64,000 nt of DNA from Haloarcula nitratireducens (GTDB lineage Archaea > Halobacteriota > Halobacteria > Halobacteriales > Haloarculaceae): assembly GCF_019599505.1 (NCBI RefSeq), contig NZ_RKLT01000011.1, positions 32,700 to 96,699 on the forward strand. The letters are read 5' to 3'. The position numbers and the translations under genes were made by a program. This document shows positions 18,406 to 27,431 of the stretch, in pieces. How positions within the stretch are numbered: position 1 is the stretch's first letter; each line of letters opens with the position of its first letter. The notes under the pieces are model-generated. The model worked only from the letters and a program-made list of their open reading frames with translations, did not search any database and had not been told where the DNA came from.

Positions 18406-18570
18406 CTAGAGGTCGCGTGCCTGGACCGTCTTTCGGTCGTTGGCTTCAGCACGCTGGGCAGCGTCTTCAATCAGGTTGGCGACTTCCGCATCAAGTGTCT
18501 CGTAGAAATCCGCCGAGACATTGTGATCCGACAGTGCATCTTTCACAGCTGCTTTGACAATCAGAGACAT
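18406..18570 (-). CDS. 54-residue DUF1931-type mini histone-fold protein
   Basis: A small gene starting MSLIVKAAVKDALSDHNVSA and ending KTVQARDL. The pattern of helices with EDAAQRAEANDRKTV is that of the archaeal DUF1931 proteins, which have a histone-like fold. The palindromic TATA box (18593-18605) sits 23-35 bp before the ATG, giving a leaderless transcript. It lies directly upstream of the TBP gene on the same strand but with its own promoter, and both genes have a separate TATA box. A role in DNA packaging or regulation is inferred. Confidence 0.75.
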   Translation of the reverse strand: MSLIVKAAVKDALSDHNVSADFYETLDAEVANLIEDAAQRAEANDRKTVQARDL

Positions 18571-18592
18571 TCCAGTAGGCGCTATTCGTGTC

Positions 18593-18605
18593 TCCTATAT
18601 AAGGA
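18593..18605 (-). promoter_or_regulatory. TATA box of the mini histone-fold gene
   Basis: TCCTATATAAGGA, a 13-bp near-perfect palindrome placed 23-35 bp upstream of ATG 18570. Confidence 0.7.
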
Positions 18606-18625
18606 TTTGAGCTGTGAGTTACCGC

Positions 18626-20587
18626 TCAGATCGCAGTAACCCGATTTACGTCGTCGTCCAGCGCCTGTGCGTCTTCCGGCAGCAAGGCGACCACGAGATA
18701 CTCAGCGTAGTCTTCGAAATACTCGATGAGTTGGGCGATTCGGGACGAGTCAATCGCTTCCAGTGAATCCAACAGCATGAACGGGACTGTCTCGTAGAGG
18801 TCGTGGACGAGGTAGCCAGCTAACGCGAAAATGAGCCCCGTGACTTCGCGCTCACTCTCACTGAGATGCTCAACCGTGTCTTCGTAGGCTGCGCCATTCT
18901 CCGTCGTTCGAACGATATGGAGATCAAACACGGTTTTGTCGACTTTCTGTCGGCCCTCACGCACGGTCTGTTCGACGCGTTCGATCCAGATGCGGTCGAG
19001 ATTCTCGTAGTCCAGAATCTCGAGCATCGCGTCCATATGCTCGTTGAACTCCTCAACAGCGTCGGCTTCGATCTGATCGATCTTCGTCCGTTCGTCGGTC
19101 AGCTGTTCGAGTAACTCGTCGCGTTCGTCTCGGAGGTCGTCAGCACGGTCGAGCATGTCTTCTATTTCTTCGATTTCCTCGGAGACGTCTTCGAGATCAG
19201 ATTCGAGACTATCGATTTCGAATTCGAGTTGGTTGGCTTCCTTGTGGAGCGAGAGCACCTCCTCGAAGTCATCGGATTCGAGTTTGTCGACGTCGGCTTC
19301 GAGCGTTTCGACGTCGTCGGTTAGCTCTTCACGCTGGGATTTGAGCGAGTCGAGCTGCGTGTTGCGACTCTCAAGTTCATCCTCGATGTCCGCGAGCTTA
19401 CGCTCGATTTGCTCACGCTCGTTTTGCTGCTGTTTGGCCTCGCGCTGGGTCGCTTTGAGGTCTTCAAGCTCAGACTTGACATCGTTGAGTTCCTCTACCA
19501 AGTCCTGCCGGCGTTCTTGGAGTCGTTCGACAGTGTCTTCAATCTGGTCGCGTTCGACCGTCGAGCCACACGTCCAGCAGGTGACCGACTCATCACCATT
19601 ACCAAGTAGTTCGTCGGTCGGTGAGTCATTCGATTCGGACTGGTCAGTGTCGTCGAGTGTTTCGAGAACCTCGTAGTCTTCATCTTCCAGTCGCTCTTCG
19701 TTGTACTGGATAAGACTCTGGAGGTCAGAGATCTGGGAATTCAGCGTCTGGCGTTTCTCGCGGAGCTGTTCAATCTCAGCTTCAAGATGCTGGTGATCAC
19801 CCATCGGTGTCTCGGGCAGTTCCTCGAGTTCGTCTTCGAGGTCACTCCGCTCTTGTTTGAGCGAGCTGATACTCTGGTTCTGCGTCTCGATTTGCCGACG
19901 CGTTGATTCGAGGTCCGAGCGTGTCGAGCGGAGTTCGTCGAGTTTCGCTTCAAGCTCTTCCTGATCCTCCCGACTCGACTCGATATCTTGATTACTTTCG
20001 TCTATCTCAGCTTCTTTATCCTCAAGTTCGTCCTTTTTCTCCTGTATTTGTTCTTGTATCTGGTTTCGTCGTTGTTCGAGTTCGGGGATGTCCGTTTTTC
20101 TGTCTTCGATATTGGCTAGTTCGTCATTGATATTATCTTTTTCTTCCTCTAATTCGCGAATCCTATTTTTAATGTCCTCGATATCGACGGGGCGCATAAT
20201 GATTTCGCGAAGGTCGTCACCACGGGCAACAGACTGGCGTGCTTCGTTGGTTTCCAGCAGGAATGCGAAGAGGTCGGCGACCTCGGGATCATCGAGGTAA
20301 CCGTCGCCATCGAACGCAACTGAACCGCCCGCTCGGGTGAGCGTCCGTTCGTAGGTCTCTCCCTGAAGGTTCAACTGAACACGCCCTTCTTCGGCGTCAC
20401 CTTTGAGTGTTGCCTGATTGCTTCCCATCGCCGCCATGATCGACTGAAGGAACGACGTTCGGTTGGTTGCATTCTTGCCGGTCAGGACGGTTACGCCGGG
20501 TGGAATCGAAACCTGCGTACTGTCGATGCCACCGATGTTGTCGACTTCAAACTCCGCAGTTTCAGAGACGGATTCAGAGGTTGCCAT
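18626..20587 (-). CDS. Archaea-specific SMC-related protein (coiled-coil ATPase)
   Basis: A 653-residue protein: an N-terminal ATPase half (residues 1-130), a long acidic coiled coil (~130-330), a zinc-hook-like CWTC near residue 345, a second coiled coil (~350-530), and a C-terminal half with HLSESEREVTGLIFALAGYL (signature) and VPFMLLDSLEAID (Walker B). The P-loop reads TGKNATNRTS, where the usual GxGKS lysine is replaced by Arg, as I recall for haloarchaeal SMC-related (Sph-type) proteins. Such proteins are thought to act in chromosome or plasmid structure and repair. A TATA-like element lies 24-31 bp upstream. It is convergent with no other gene and forms a single transcription unit. Confidence 0.85.
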   Translation of the reverse strand: MATSESVSETAEFEVDNIGGIDSTQVSIPPGVTVLTGKNATNRTSFLQSIMAAMGSNQATLKGDAEEGRVQLNLQGETYERTLTRAGGSVAFDGDGYLDDPEVADLFAFLLETNEARQSVARGDDLREIIMRPVDIEDIKNRIRELEEEKDNINDELANIEDRKTDIPELEQRRNQIQEQIQEKKDELEDKEAEIDESNQDIESSREDQEELEAKLDELRSTRSDLESTRRQIETQNQSISSLKQERSDLEDELEELPETPMGDHQHLEAEIEQLREKRQTLNSQISDLQSLIQYNEERLEDEDYEVLETLDDTDQSESNDSPTDELLGNGDESVTCWTCGSTVERDQIEDTVERLQERRQDLVEELNDVKSELEDLKATQREAKQQQNEREQIERKLADIEDELESRNTQLDSLKSQREELTDDVETLEADVDKLESDDFEEVLSLHKEANQLEFEIDSLESDLEDVSEEIEEIEDMLDRADDLRDERDELLEQLTDERTKIDQIEADAVEEFNEHMDAMLEILDYENLDRIWIERVEQTVREGRQKVDKTVFDLHIVRTTENGAAYEDTVEHLSESEREVTGLIFALAGYLVHDLYETVPFMLLDSLEAIDSSRIAQLIEYFEDYAEYLVVALLPEDAQALDDDVNRVTAI

Positions 20588-20610
20588 ACACCTATAAAAT
20601 TGCTCCAGCT

Positions 20611-20618
20611 ATTAAAAT
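20611..20618 (-). promoter_or_regulatory. TATA box of the SMC-related gene
   Basis: ATTTTAAT on the minus strand, 24-31 bp upstream of ATG 20587. Confidence 0.6.
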
Positions 20619-20786
20619 CCACTATCCGAGCATTAGTAGCCGTAGTTAGCGTGACTGTAGTGTGAGTGTCTATTCTGTCCCTCATAAAGAGTCTCTCCGC
20701 AGAGTCACGAGACAAGCTTAACGGACCAGGTCAGATATGACGTGTACTGGATCGCTGTAGTGATGTCATCAGACGACTAACAGGCC

Positions 20787-23072
20787 TCAGTCTCGAACAG
20801 ATTCTAAGATAAGCTGTTGCTCGACGCGCTTTACCTCTCGTTGTGCGTCGGCGACTGCGTCAACGTTGACGCTTATTGATGTGATACCAGTCTCGACAAG
20901 TTGCCGAATCATTCGGGGTTTCGAGGCTGCCTGTCCGCAGATACTTGTCGCCACATCATAGTCGCGACAGGTCTCAATGGTGCTGTGCAGTAAGTGCATT
21001 ACCGCTGGGTGGAGTTCGTCGTAGCGGTCGGCGACGGTCCCGTTGTTGCGGTCAACGGCCAGTGTATACTGTGTGAGGTCGTTCGTCCCGAAGGAGACGA
21101 AGTCTACGCCGGTCTCACACAACCCTTCGATACAGAGCGCGCTCGCGGGCGTTTCGACCATCACGCCCCAGTCGCGTTTCTCGGGGTCGATGCCAGCCTC
21201 TCGCATCAACGACTTCGCCCGCTCAACGTCCTCAGCGTCGTTAACCAGTGGGAGCATCAGCTCGACGCTGTCGTAGCCCATCTCGTAGAGTTTCCGGAAC
21301 GCTTCAAGCTGGAGTCTGAATGTTTCGGGTTCAGCCAGCGATCGCCGGATGCCGCGATAGCCGAGCATCGGGTTATGTTCACTGGGTTCGTCCTCACCGC
21401 CCTCCAGTTGACGGAACTCGTCGGTCGGCGCATCAAGCGTGCGGATGCGTACTGGCCGAGGATAGAACTCTTCAGCGACGGTCCGCATCGAATCGGTGAG
21501 CGTGTTCACGAACGCCTCTTCACCGTGATCTTCGACATACTGTTGTGGAGTCTTGTTCGTCGAAAGCACCATGTGCTCCATCCGGAGCAAGCCCACGCCG
21601 TCCGCGCCCGTCACCGCGGCTCGTTCGGCTGCCTCGGGAATGGAGACATTCACTTTAATGTCAGTTGCCGTCATGGGCTTGCTGCCCTGTCGCCCCGCTC
21701 TCGGCTCCGATGCTGAATCAGCAGTCGTGTCGCTTTCGTCGGCAGGTGTGCGGTGGCCGTCGGCGACGACGCCCCGGTCTCCGTCGATAGAGACGACCTG
21801 GTCGTCGGTGAGCGTCTGTGTCGCAGTCTCCGAACCGATGACCGCGGGCACGCCTAGTTCCCGGGAGACGATGGCGGCGTGACTCGTCATCCCGCCTTCG
21901 TCGGTGACGAGCGCGCTTGCTCGCTTCATCGCCGGCACCATGTCTGGCGTGGTCATCTCCGTAACGATGATGTCGCCCTGATTGACCTTGTCGAGCTGGT
22001 CCAGCGTCCCGACGATGCGAACTGACCCAGTTGCAGTTCCTGGACTCGCACCGAGACCATCAACGAGAATACTGCTATTGTCCGAGTTCCCACTATCATC
22101 TCCGTTTTGCGGGGCGGCTCCATTGGTCTGCTCGTCGATCGTCGTGATAGGACGGGACTGCAGGAGGAAGACATCGCCATCGACAATGGCCCACTCGACA
22201 TCCTGCGGTTGGTCGTAGTGGTCCTCGACGAGTTCGCCCAGTCGGTGGAGACTAGCGAGTTCTTCATCATTGAGAACGCGCTCAGTTTGTTTCTCGTCAG
22301 GGACCGACTTCTCGATGGTCTCACCTGTTTCGTCGTCCTTGACATGCATGGTCTTCTTAGTGGCGACGGTCACTGTCTCGACGGATTCGGCCTCTCGGTC
22401 GTAGGTGTAGTTGTCCGGTGAGACCGCTCCAGAGACGACAGCTTCACCCAGCCCCCATGCGGCTTCGACCGTAATCTCTGGTTCGCCGGTCGAGGGGTGG
22501 CTCGTGAACATCACGCCCGATTTCTCAGCGTCGACCATGCGCTGGACGACAACAGCGATGTCAACAGCTTCGTGGTCAAACCCCTGTTCATCGCGGTAGT
22601 AGATCGCTCGCTGGGTGAACAACGACGCCCAGCAGCGCTTGACCCTCTCAAGGAGGTCCTCGCGAGAGACGTTGAGGAACGTCTCCTGTTGCCCAGCAAA
22701 GGAGGCATCGGGCAGGTCCTCCGCTGTGGCCGACGATCGCACTGCAACGAACGGGTCATTCTGGAAATCATTATACGCATCAAGAATGTCGGACTTGACA
22801 CTCTCTGGGAGGTCAGTGTCAAGGATTAGTTCTCGCGCTCGCTGTTCGGCAGTGGCAAGGGCTGCCGAATCTTCACCGTCGACGTCAGTAGCCTCAAATA
22901 GTTCTTCGGCGATACCGGCTTCTTCAATGAACGTACGATAAGTGTCTGCAGTAACGACGAACGCTGACGGAACTGGCAAGCCTGCGTCTCGAAGTTCACC
23001 GAGAGAGGCACCCTTCCCGCCAGCGGTGTCTACGTCACTTGTGCTGATTGCACTCAGCCAGGCTACGGGCAT
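20787..23072 (-). CDS. ppsA: Phosphoenolpyruvate synthase
   Basis: A 761-residue enzyme that makes PEP from pyruvate and ATP. The N-terminal ATP-grasp domain shows GGKGASLGEL and DPFVAVRSSATAEDLPDASFAGQQET. The mobile phosphohistidine domain has GGMTSHAAIVSRELGVPAVIG with the catalytic His. The C-terminal TIM barrel has GADGVGLLRMEHM, a GYRGIRRSL segment, and FVSFGTNDLTQYTLAVDRN. Length is normal for the family. It has its own TATA box and is not part of a visible operon. It could supply gluconeogenesis when cells grow on the C3 products of the neighbouring catabolic island. Confidence 0.96.
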   Translation of the reverse strand: MPVAWLSAISTSDVDTAGGKGASLGELRDAGLPVPSAFVVTADTYRTFIEEAGIAEELFEATDVDGEDSAALATAEQRARELILDTDLPESVKSDILDAYNDFQNDPFVAVRSSATAEDLPDASFAGQQETFLNVSREDLLERVKRCWASLFTQRAIYYRDEQGFDHEAVDIAVVVQRMVDAEKSGVMFTSHPSTGEPEITVEAAWGLGEAVVSGAVSPDNYTYDREAESVETVTVATKKTMHVKDDETGETIEKSVPDEKQTERVLNDEELASLHRLGELVEDHYDQPQDVEWAIVDGDVFLLQSRPITTIDEQTNGAAPQNGDDSGNSDNSSILVDGLGASPGTATGSVRIVGTLDQLDKVNQGDIIVTEMTTPDMVPAMKRASALVTDEGGMTSHAAIVSRELGVPAVIGSETATQTLTDDQVVSIDGDRGVVADGHRTPADESDTTADSASEPRAGRQGSKPMTATDIKVNVSIPEAAERAAVTGADGVGLLRMEHMVLSTNKTPQQYVEDHGEEAFVNTLTDSMRTVAEEFYPRPVRIRTLDAPTDEFRQLEGGEDEPSEHNPMLGYRGIRRSLAEPETFRLQLEAFRKLYEMGYDSVELMLPLVNDAEDVERAKSLMREAGIDPEKRDWGVMVETPASALCIEGLCETGVDFVSFGTNDLTQYTLAVDRNNGTVADRYDELHPAVMHLLHSTIETCRDYDVATSICGQAASKPRMIRQLVETGITSISVNVDAVADAQREVKRVEQQLILESVRD

Positions 23073-23095
23073 GTATGCAACCGTTGTTCACACCG

Positions 23096-23106
23096 ATATA
23101 TATAAT
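23096..23106 (-). promoter_or_regulatory. TATA box of ppsA
   Basis: An ATATATATAAT run, 24-34 bp upstream of ATG 23072 on the minus strand. Confidence 0.65.
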
Positions 23107-23260
23107 CCGGGGACTACCATTTAATCAGCCACTGTAACAGATATAACGCTAAGAGCCGCCCTATACCTCGTTAGTTAGATATTGGTCATCACACCGGATA
23201 GCAACAGCTCCTACCCGTAATCGGCGGAAGTCTTAAGTATCTGTTTTCGGAAGCAGAAGT

Positions 23261-23719
23261 ATGGAACCAGCAGTAGAAACAGTAGTACTCGCAGTCGGGC
23301 CAAATGATCGAGAGCACGTTGATGCGCTTCTTGCCGAAGCCGTAGCCGTCGCCAAGCCTGCTAAAGCGTCAGTATATCTTCTGCATGTCTTTCCGCAGGA
23401 AGAATACGATGAGCTCTTGAATCAAATGGACATCGAGCCAACGAGCGGTAGTATGCAACCGGACGAACTCGCAGCACGCCACGATAGCATCAGGACTCCG
23501 GCTGACTATCTTGAGCAACACAATATCGAATACAGTATCAGGGGGGTCGTTGGCAAGCCAGATGAAGAGATTGTCCGTGTTGCTGACGAACTGGATGCCG
23601 ACAGAATAGTCATTGGCGGTGCAGGCCGCTCACCGGCCGGAAAGGCTGTGTTTGGCGATTATGCACAACAGGTACTCTTGAACGCATCTTGTCCGGTGAC
23701 GTACGTGCAGCGCGCCTGA
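23261..23719 (+). CDS. Universal stress protein (UspA), copy 1
   Basis: A 152-residue single-domain UspA protein. The ATP-binding type signature is visible near the C-terminus as IVIGGAGRSPAGKAVFGDYAQQVLLNASCPVTYV (G2xG9xS-like). It is a close paralogue of the gene at 43070-43519: both share VVLAVGP, HVDALL, IRGVVG.P and a VFGDYAQQVLLNA block. The two copies flank the catabolic island in opposite orientation. A TATA-like CTTAAGTA lies about 27 bp upstream. Members bind ATP or signalling nucleotides; the exact role is unknown. Confidence 0.93.
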   Translation: MEPAVETVVLAVGPNDREHVDALLAEAVAVAKPAKASVYLLHVFPQEEYDELLNQMDIEPTSGSMQPDELAARHDSIRTPADYLEQHNIEYSIRGVVGKPDEEIVRVADELDADRIVIGGAGRSPAGKAVFGDYAQQVLLNASCPVTYVQRA

Positions 23720-23821
23720 AACACTCTTCTCACCGTTCAAAGTTCGGAGTTGAATAGTCAGTTCAGATTCATCCTTGAATACCGAGAGAGTCGAAACTAT
23801 CTGCCATAACTTCCGCAAATT

Positions 23822-23840
23822 TGTTCGTCTCTTGCGAACA
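23822..23840. promoter_or_regulatory. Operator-like palindrome site 1 (importer side)
   Basis: TGTTCG-TCTCTTG-CGAACA, perfect 6-bp arms and 7-nt spacer, in the intergenic region before the ABC importer. Confidence 0.6.
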
Positions 23841-24035
23841 GTATTATAAGAAGAATTATCGTTAGAACTTGAAACAGTCAAGTATTCTCAGGGAGACTCA
23901 ATAGCTGGCGTAGCTGTCCAATGTATTGCCGAGGCCGACAAGAGCCAATTCTAGAAGTGGCATAACAGAAGTACCGGTGTTATAGAGTGAACTGAACAGA
24001 GTTCGACTCACGCGCTATGCGATTAACAGACAATG

Positions 24036-24052
24036 GTTCGTTTCTAACGAAC
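24036..24052. promoter_or_regulatory. Operator-like palindrome site 2 (importer side)
   Basis: GTTCG-TTTCTAA-CGAAC. The 18 bases starting here are identical to site 5 at 42352. Confidence 0.65.
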
Positions 24053-24118
24053 GGCCTTCCAGACTGAACATCCGTTTCGGACTAAATCAACATCTCACGG
24101 GATGGAGCGTGGAATTAC

Positions 24119-24137
24119 TGTTCGTATGTTGCGAACA
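24119..24137. promoter_or_regulatory. Operator-like palindrome site 3 (importer side)
   Basis: TGTTCG-TATGTTG-CGAACA, about 65 bp upstream of the importer TATA box, a position usual for an activator in archaea. Confidence 0.65.
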
Positions 24138-24201
24138 TCCCATAGTATAGAAGGACCTCTATCAAAGGTGAATCAGAATATGTAATATTTGCATGATAAC
24201 T

Positions 24202-24209
24202 TTTATATA
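24202..24209 (+). promoter_or_regulatory. TATA box of the ABC importer
   Basis: TTTATATA, 26-33 bp upstream of ATG 24235. This decides the start over the upstream ATG at 24193. Confidence 0.75.
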
Positions 24210-24234
24210 CGTGTTCCCGAAAGTGTTGAGACGC

Positions 24235-25482
24235 ATGACAGCAGACAGCAATCAAGATCGTGGAGATGGTGTTACTTCGATTGAGCTTGGCGTCTCACGA
24301 CGAAATTTAATGAAACAGCTCAGCGCGGTTGGGCTCGCAGGAGGCCTATCAGGTCTAGCTGGGTGTGGGGGGCTACGTTCAACTGAAAATACGGAAACAC
24401 CTGGGGAACAAGATGATGGCGGAAATGGACAGAACGGGGGCGGGGGGTCGGATGAACTCCCGACTGCACTTCGAGTTCCACTCGTTGCGCCGCCCACAGC
24501 CGATTCGATGGATCTCTCCAATCCGAGCAATGAAGAGCGGGAGATGGTGTTCGTCACTCACGTTGTCGACGAGTTCATGACCGGCATCATCGTCGGGATG
24601 AACGACGCGCTGAACAACGTCGGTTGGTCGGGGGAGTTCATTGGTCCGTCTAGTCACGACCCTGCACAACAGGTAGAGACACTAAATACAACTATTTCTC
24701 GTCTTCGAAACGGGAAAGACGCCATCGCGACGAGTATTCTAAACCGGACACAGTACACACAGCCGGTGAAGAACGCTATCAACAACAACATTCCCGTCGC
24801 CTCGTTCAACACCAGTGTGTACTCCGGCGAGTACAAGGAGATGATGGACAAGTTCGGCATCGTTATCCCATACGTCGGGCAGAAGTTCGTCGAGGCAGGT
24901 GTGGCAGTTGGTCAAACCGGATACGAACGAGCAAAAGAGAAAGTCGGAGATGATACACAAATTGTAGCCCTGCCCACGACCTCGGCACCCGATCATCCGG
25001 CTCTCTCTGCACGCGCAGAAGGTATCCGAATGGCACTAGAGGCTCAGGGCGACGTGGAAGTTCTCGACACGTTGAACGTCAGTGGCGACCAGGCACAAGC
25101 GATCAACCGTGTCGACACAAAGCACAAATCCAATCCCGACATTAATCTCATTCTCGGAACTGCCCTGCAGGGAGCGATTGCCGGAGGGCGCCTCGTCGAG
25201 AATCAGGGACTCAAAGACGAGATGACAGTTGGTGGATTCGACCTTCCTGAACCGACGCTCCAGGGAATCCGAAAAGGGACGATTGAGTTCACGGCTGGGC
25301 AGGACCCGTACAGTCAGGGGAACATGCCGGTCAACATGATGTGGAACTACATGGAACGTGGTATCCCAATGAAGGACTTCAACACCGGCATCTCGGTTAT
25401 CGATCAGTCCAACATTGAGTTCGCGTCACGTCGCTCGGGTTCTTGGGGCGACCTGCAGAACTGGCAGAAGCAGAATTACTAA
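24235..25482 (+). CDS. Sugar ABC transporter substrate-binding lipoprotein
   Basis: A 415-residue binding protein of the ribose/inositol (periplasmic-binding type 4) class. It has a twin-arginine lipoprotein signal, SRRNLMKQLSAVGLAGGL followed by LAGC, then an Asn/Gly-rich linker. The mature protein has the two-lobe pattern: early FVTHVVDEFMTGIIVGMNDAL, mid PVASFNTSVYSG, and GGFDLPEPTLQGIRKGTIEFTAGQDPYSQG near the hinge, as in sugar binders. ATG 24235 is chosen because the TATA box is 26-33 bp upstream; the ATG at 24193 precedes that box. It is followed by permease and ATPase genes, each with its own TATA box. Three operator-like palindromes precede it. Confidence 0.93.
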   Translation: MTADSNQDRGDGVTSIELGVSRRNLMKQLSAVGLAGGLSGLAGCGGLRSTENTETPGEQDDGGNGQNGGGGSDELPTALRVPLVAPPTADSMDLSNPSNEEREMVFVTHVVDEFMTGIIVGMNDALNNVGWSGEFIGPSSHDPAQQVETLNTTISRLRNGKDAIATSILNRTQYTQPVKNAINNNIPVASFNTSVYSGEYKEMMDKFGIVIPYVGQKFVEAGVAVGQTGYERAKEKVGDDTQIVALPTTSAPDHPALSARAEGIRMALEAQGDVEVLDTLNVSGDQAQAINRVDTKHKSNPDINLILGTALQGAIAGGRLVENQGLKDEMTVGGFDLPEPTLQGIRKGTIEFTAGQDPYSQGNMPVNMMWNYMERGIPMKDFNTGISVIDQSNIEFASRRSGSWGDLQNWQKQNY

Positions 25483-25626
25483 TTTTCTATAGGGGCGTCC
25501 CAAGACGCTCCCAAGAAAGTCGTGATTTGAGCATTCGTGTCCCCTGGTTAAGCGTCGCGATAGTTCGTCGACACCATAAACAGTCTCGTTTCGGAAGTCC
25601 CGCTAATACTCGTCTCGATACCCATG

Positions 25627-25636
25627 TTTTATAATT
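25627..25636 (+). promoter_or_regulatory. TATA box of the permease gene
   Basis: TTTTATAATT, 22-31 bp upstream of ATG 25658. Confidence 0.7.
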
Positions 25637-25657
25637 GATGACGATGATGGGTTTGAT

Positions 25658-27283
25658 ATGGCAGAGGTAGACGCCTCGGTGTCAAGAGATAGTGGACTAG
25701 GCATCACATCAAGACTGTTGCAAAGCCGTGAGGTTGGTGCGATACTGGCAGTGCTCGTCCTATTCACGTTAGGGAGCTTTATCCGCGCCGACGTATTCCT
25801 GAGCGCAGATAACCTCGTTGGGATAATCAGAAATACGGCGATCACCGCCATCATCGGCTACGGGATGACGTTGCTGATGGTTTCCGGCGAGTTCGACCTC
25901 TCCGTTGGGTCGCTCATGGCCGTCTGCGCAGCACTCGTGGCGACGATGTACGGAAGCGGGTACCCCATCCTGTTTATCGTCCTACTCGTGCTGTTCTTCG
26001 CAGCGATCTACGGTCTGTTCCAAGGCCTCATGATTACCAAGTTAGGGCTGCCGTCGCTAATCGTCACAATCGGGACGCTAACGCTACTTCGGGGGGCAAA
26101 TCTGGTAATTCTCGGTGGGCAGACGGCGACCATTCCATCGGATAACTTCCCACGGTTGCTGTTCTACATTGGTGGCGTCTTAGACTTGGGGACTGATGCT
26201 TTTCTCGTCAGTCGATTTCCCCTTCAGATTGTCTGGACGCTGTTGTTCCTCGTTCTGGGATACTACATTCTCAATAAGACCGCATTCGGTTACCGGGCGA
26301 TGTTCACCGGCGGGAACAAAGAGAGTGCGAACCGGACGGGTATCAAGACCGACCACGTGAAGATTATCAACTTCATGTTGGTCGCACTGCTGGCGGCGTT
26401 CGCTGGAATGGGACAGCTCGCGTTCACGCAGGCCGTTTCACCGTCGACGGGCCAAGGCGTCGAACTCATCGTCATCGCGAGCGTCGTCATCGGCGGAACC
26501 AACCTGTTCGGCGGAGAGGGGTCGATGCCCGGCACCTTCCTCGGTGCGCTCGTGTTTGCGCTGACGCAGAACATTCTCGTCCTTGCCGGACTCGGCGTGC
26601 AACTCTTTCAGGTCTTTACTGGCATCTTCATCATCGCCGCCGTGCTGATCGAAGTCCTGAGCCGTGACCTCCGCCTCGAATACCTCACCGAGGAGTACCT
26701 CAGTCCTCTCAAATCTCTCTCGACGGAGACGGAGTCGTTCTTCGAGTACGTTCGCGGCGACGTTCAGGGAATAGACGAGCCGCTCATCTTCGCAGCCGTG
26801 GGCACCGTCATCTGGGCTGTCGCCACTCTCATTCTGATGACAGTGGTCGATACGATTCTCGGCTGGGAGTTCTCCTTTGTCATCGTGAGTCCAGGCGTCT
26901 CAGCCCTCGGAACGGTTCCACTCATTGCGTTCCTACTGACCGCGGGGCTTCTCTTGCTCACGGCGATCTTCCTCCACGCCTCTGTGAAGGCGCTTGGTAC
27001 TCGTCGTGACTTCGATACGACGCTCCAAGGCGTCATATACAGTTTCGCACCAGCAGTGCTATTGTTCGTTCCAGTCTTATTGATTGGTTGGAGCTTCGTT
27101 ACCCCTCTTGTTCTCGGAAGCGTCGTGCTCATCGCTGCACCAATCCTGTACCTGCTCTATCAGTCTACGCGGGTACTACACGAATTTAGCAGTCGAAACG
27201 CGCTACTAGCCGTCGGAGCCACTATCGTTCTCTGGCTGGCGGTAGGCGTGTTTACCGCGACTCAAATCGGAATAGTGGGCTGA
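25658..27283 (+). CDS. ABC sugar permease (RbsC type) with extra C-terminal membrane domain
   Basis: A 541-residue protein. Residues ~20-335 are an RbsC-like permease with about eight to ten helices, including SGEFDLSVGSLMAV and the cytoplasmic GGTNLFGGEGSMPGTFLGALV loop. Such permeases normally end near residue 330. Here an extra ~170 residues contain about five more helices (for example ALGTVPLIAFLLTAGLLLLTAIF and FAPAVLLFVPVLLIGWSFVTP), resembling a Yip1-type membrane domain. The frame is continuous with no sign of a frameshift. It works with the binding protein upstream and the ATPase downstream. Confidence 0.9.
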   Translation: MAEVDASVSRDSGLGITSRLLQSREVGAILAVLVLFTLGSFIRADVFLSADNLVGIIRNTAITAIIGYGMTLLMVSGEFDLSVGSLMAVCAALVATMYGSGYPILFIVLLVLFFAAIYGLFQGLMITKLGLPSLIVTIGTLTLLRGANLVILGGQTATIPSDNFPRLLFYIGGVLDLGTDAFLVSRFPLQIVWTLLFLVLGYYILNKTAFGYRAMFTGGNKESANRTGIKTDHVKIINFMLVALLAAFAGMGQLAFTQAVSPSTGQGVELIVIASVVIGGTNLFGGEGSMPGTFLGALVFALTQNILVLAGLGVQLFQVFTGIFIIAAVLIEVLSRDLRLEYLTEEYLSPLKSLSTETESFFEYVRGDVQGIDEPLIFAAVGTVIWAVATLILMTVVDTILGWEFSFVIVSPGVSALGTVPLIAFLLTAGLLLLTAIFLHASVKALGTRRDFDTTLQGVIYSFAPAVLLFVPVLLIGWSFVTPLVLGSVVLIAAPILYLLYQSTRVLHEFSSRNALLAVGATIVLWLAVGVFTATQIGIVG

Positions 27284-27401
27284 GGGAAAGCCGCTTTCTC
27301 GTTCTCACTCTCTAGTGGCAGACAGACACTCTTGTTAGCAATGGTTGCCGTTTTATTCACTCTCCACAGTAGTAGCCGCGTAGCTAATCTATACCCCTAA
27401 A

Positions 27402-27409
27402 TTTATAAT
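27402..27409 (+). promoter_or_regulatory. TATA box of the ABC ATPase gene
   Basis: TTTATAAT, 23-30 bp before ATG 27432. The upstream ATG at 27408 overlaps this box and is therefore unlikely. Confidence 0.7.
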
Positions 27410-27431
27410 GGTGGATGGCAATCAATTGCAT

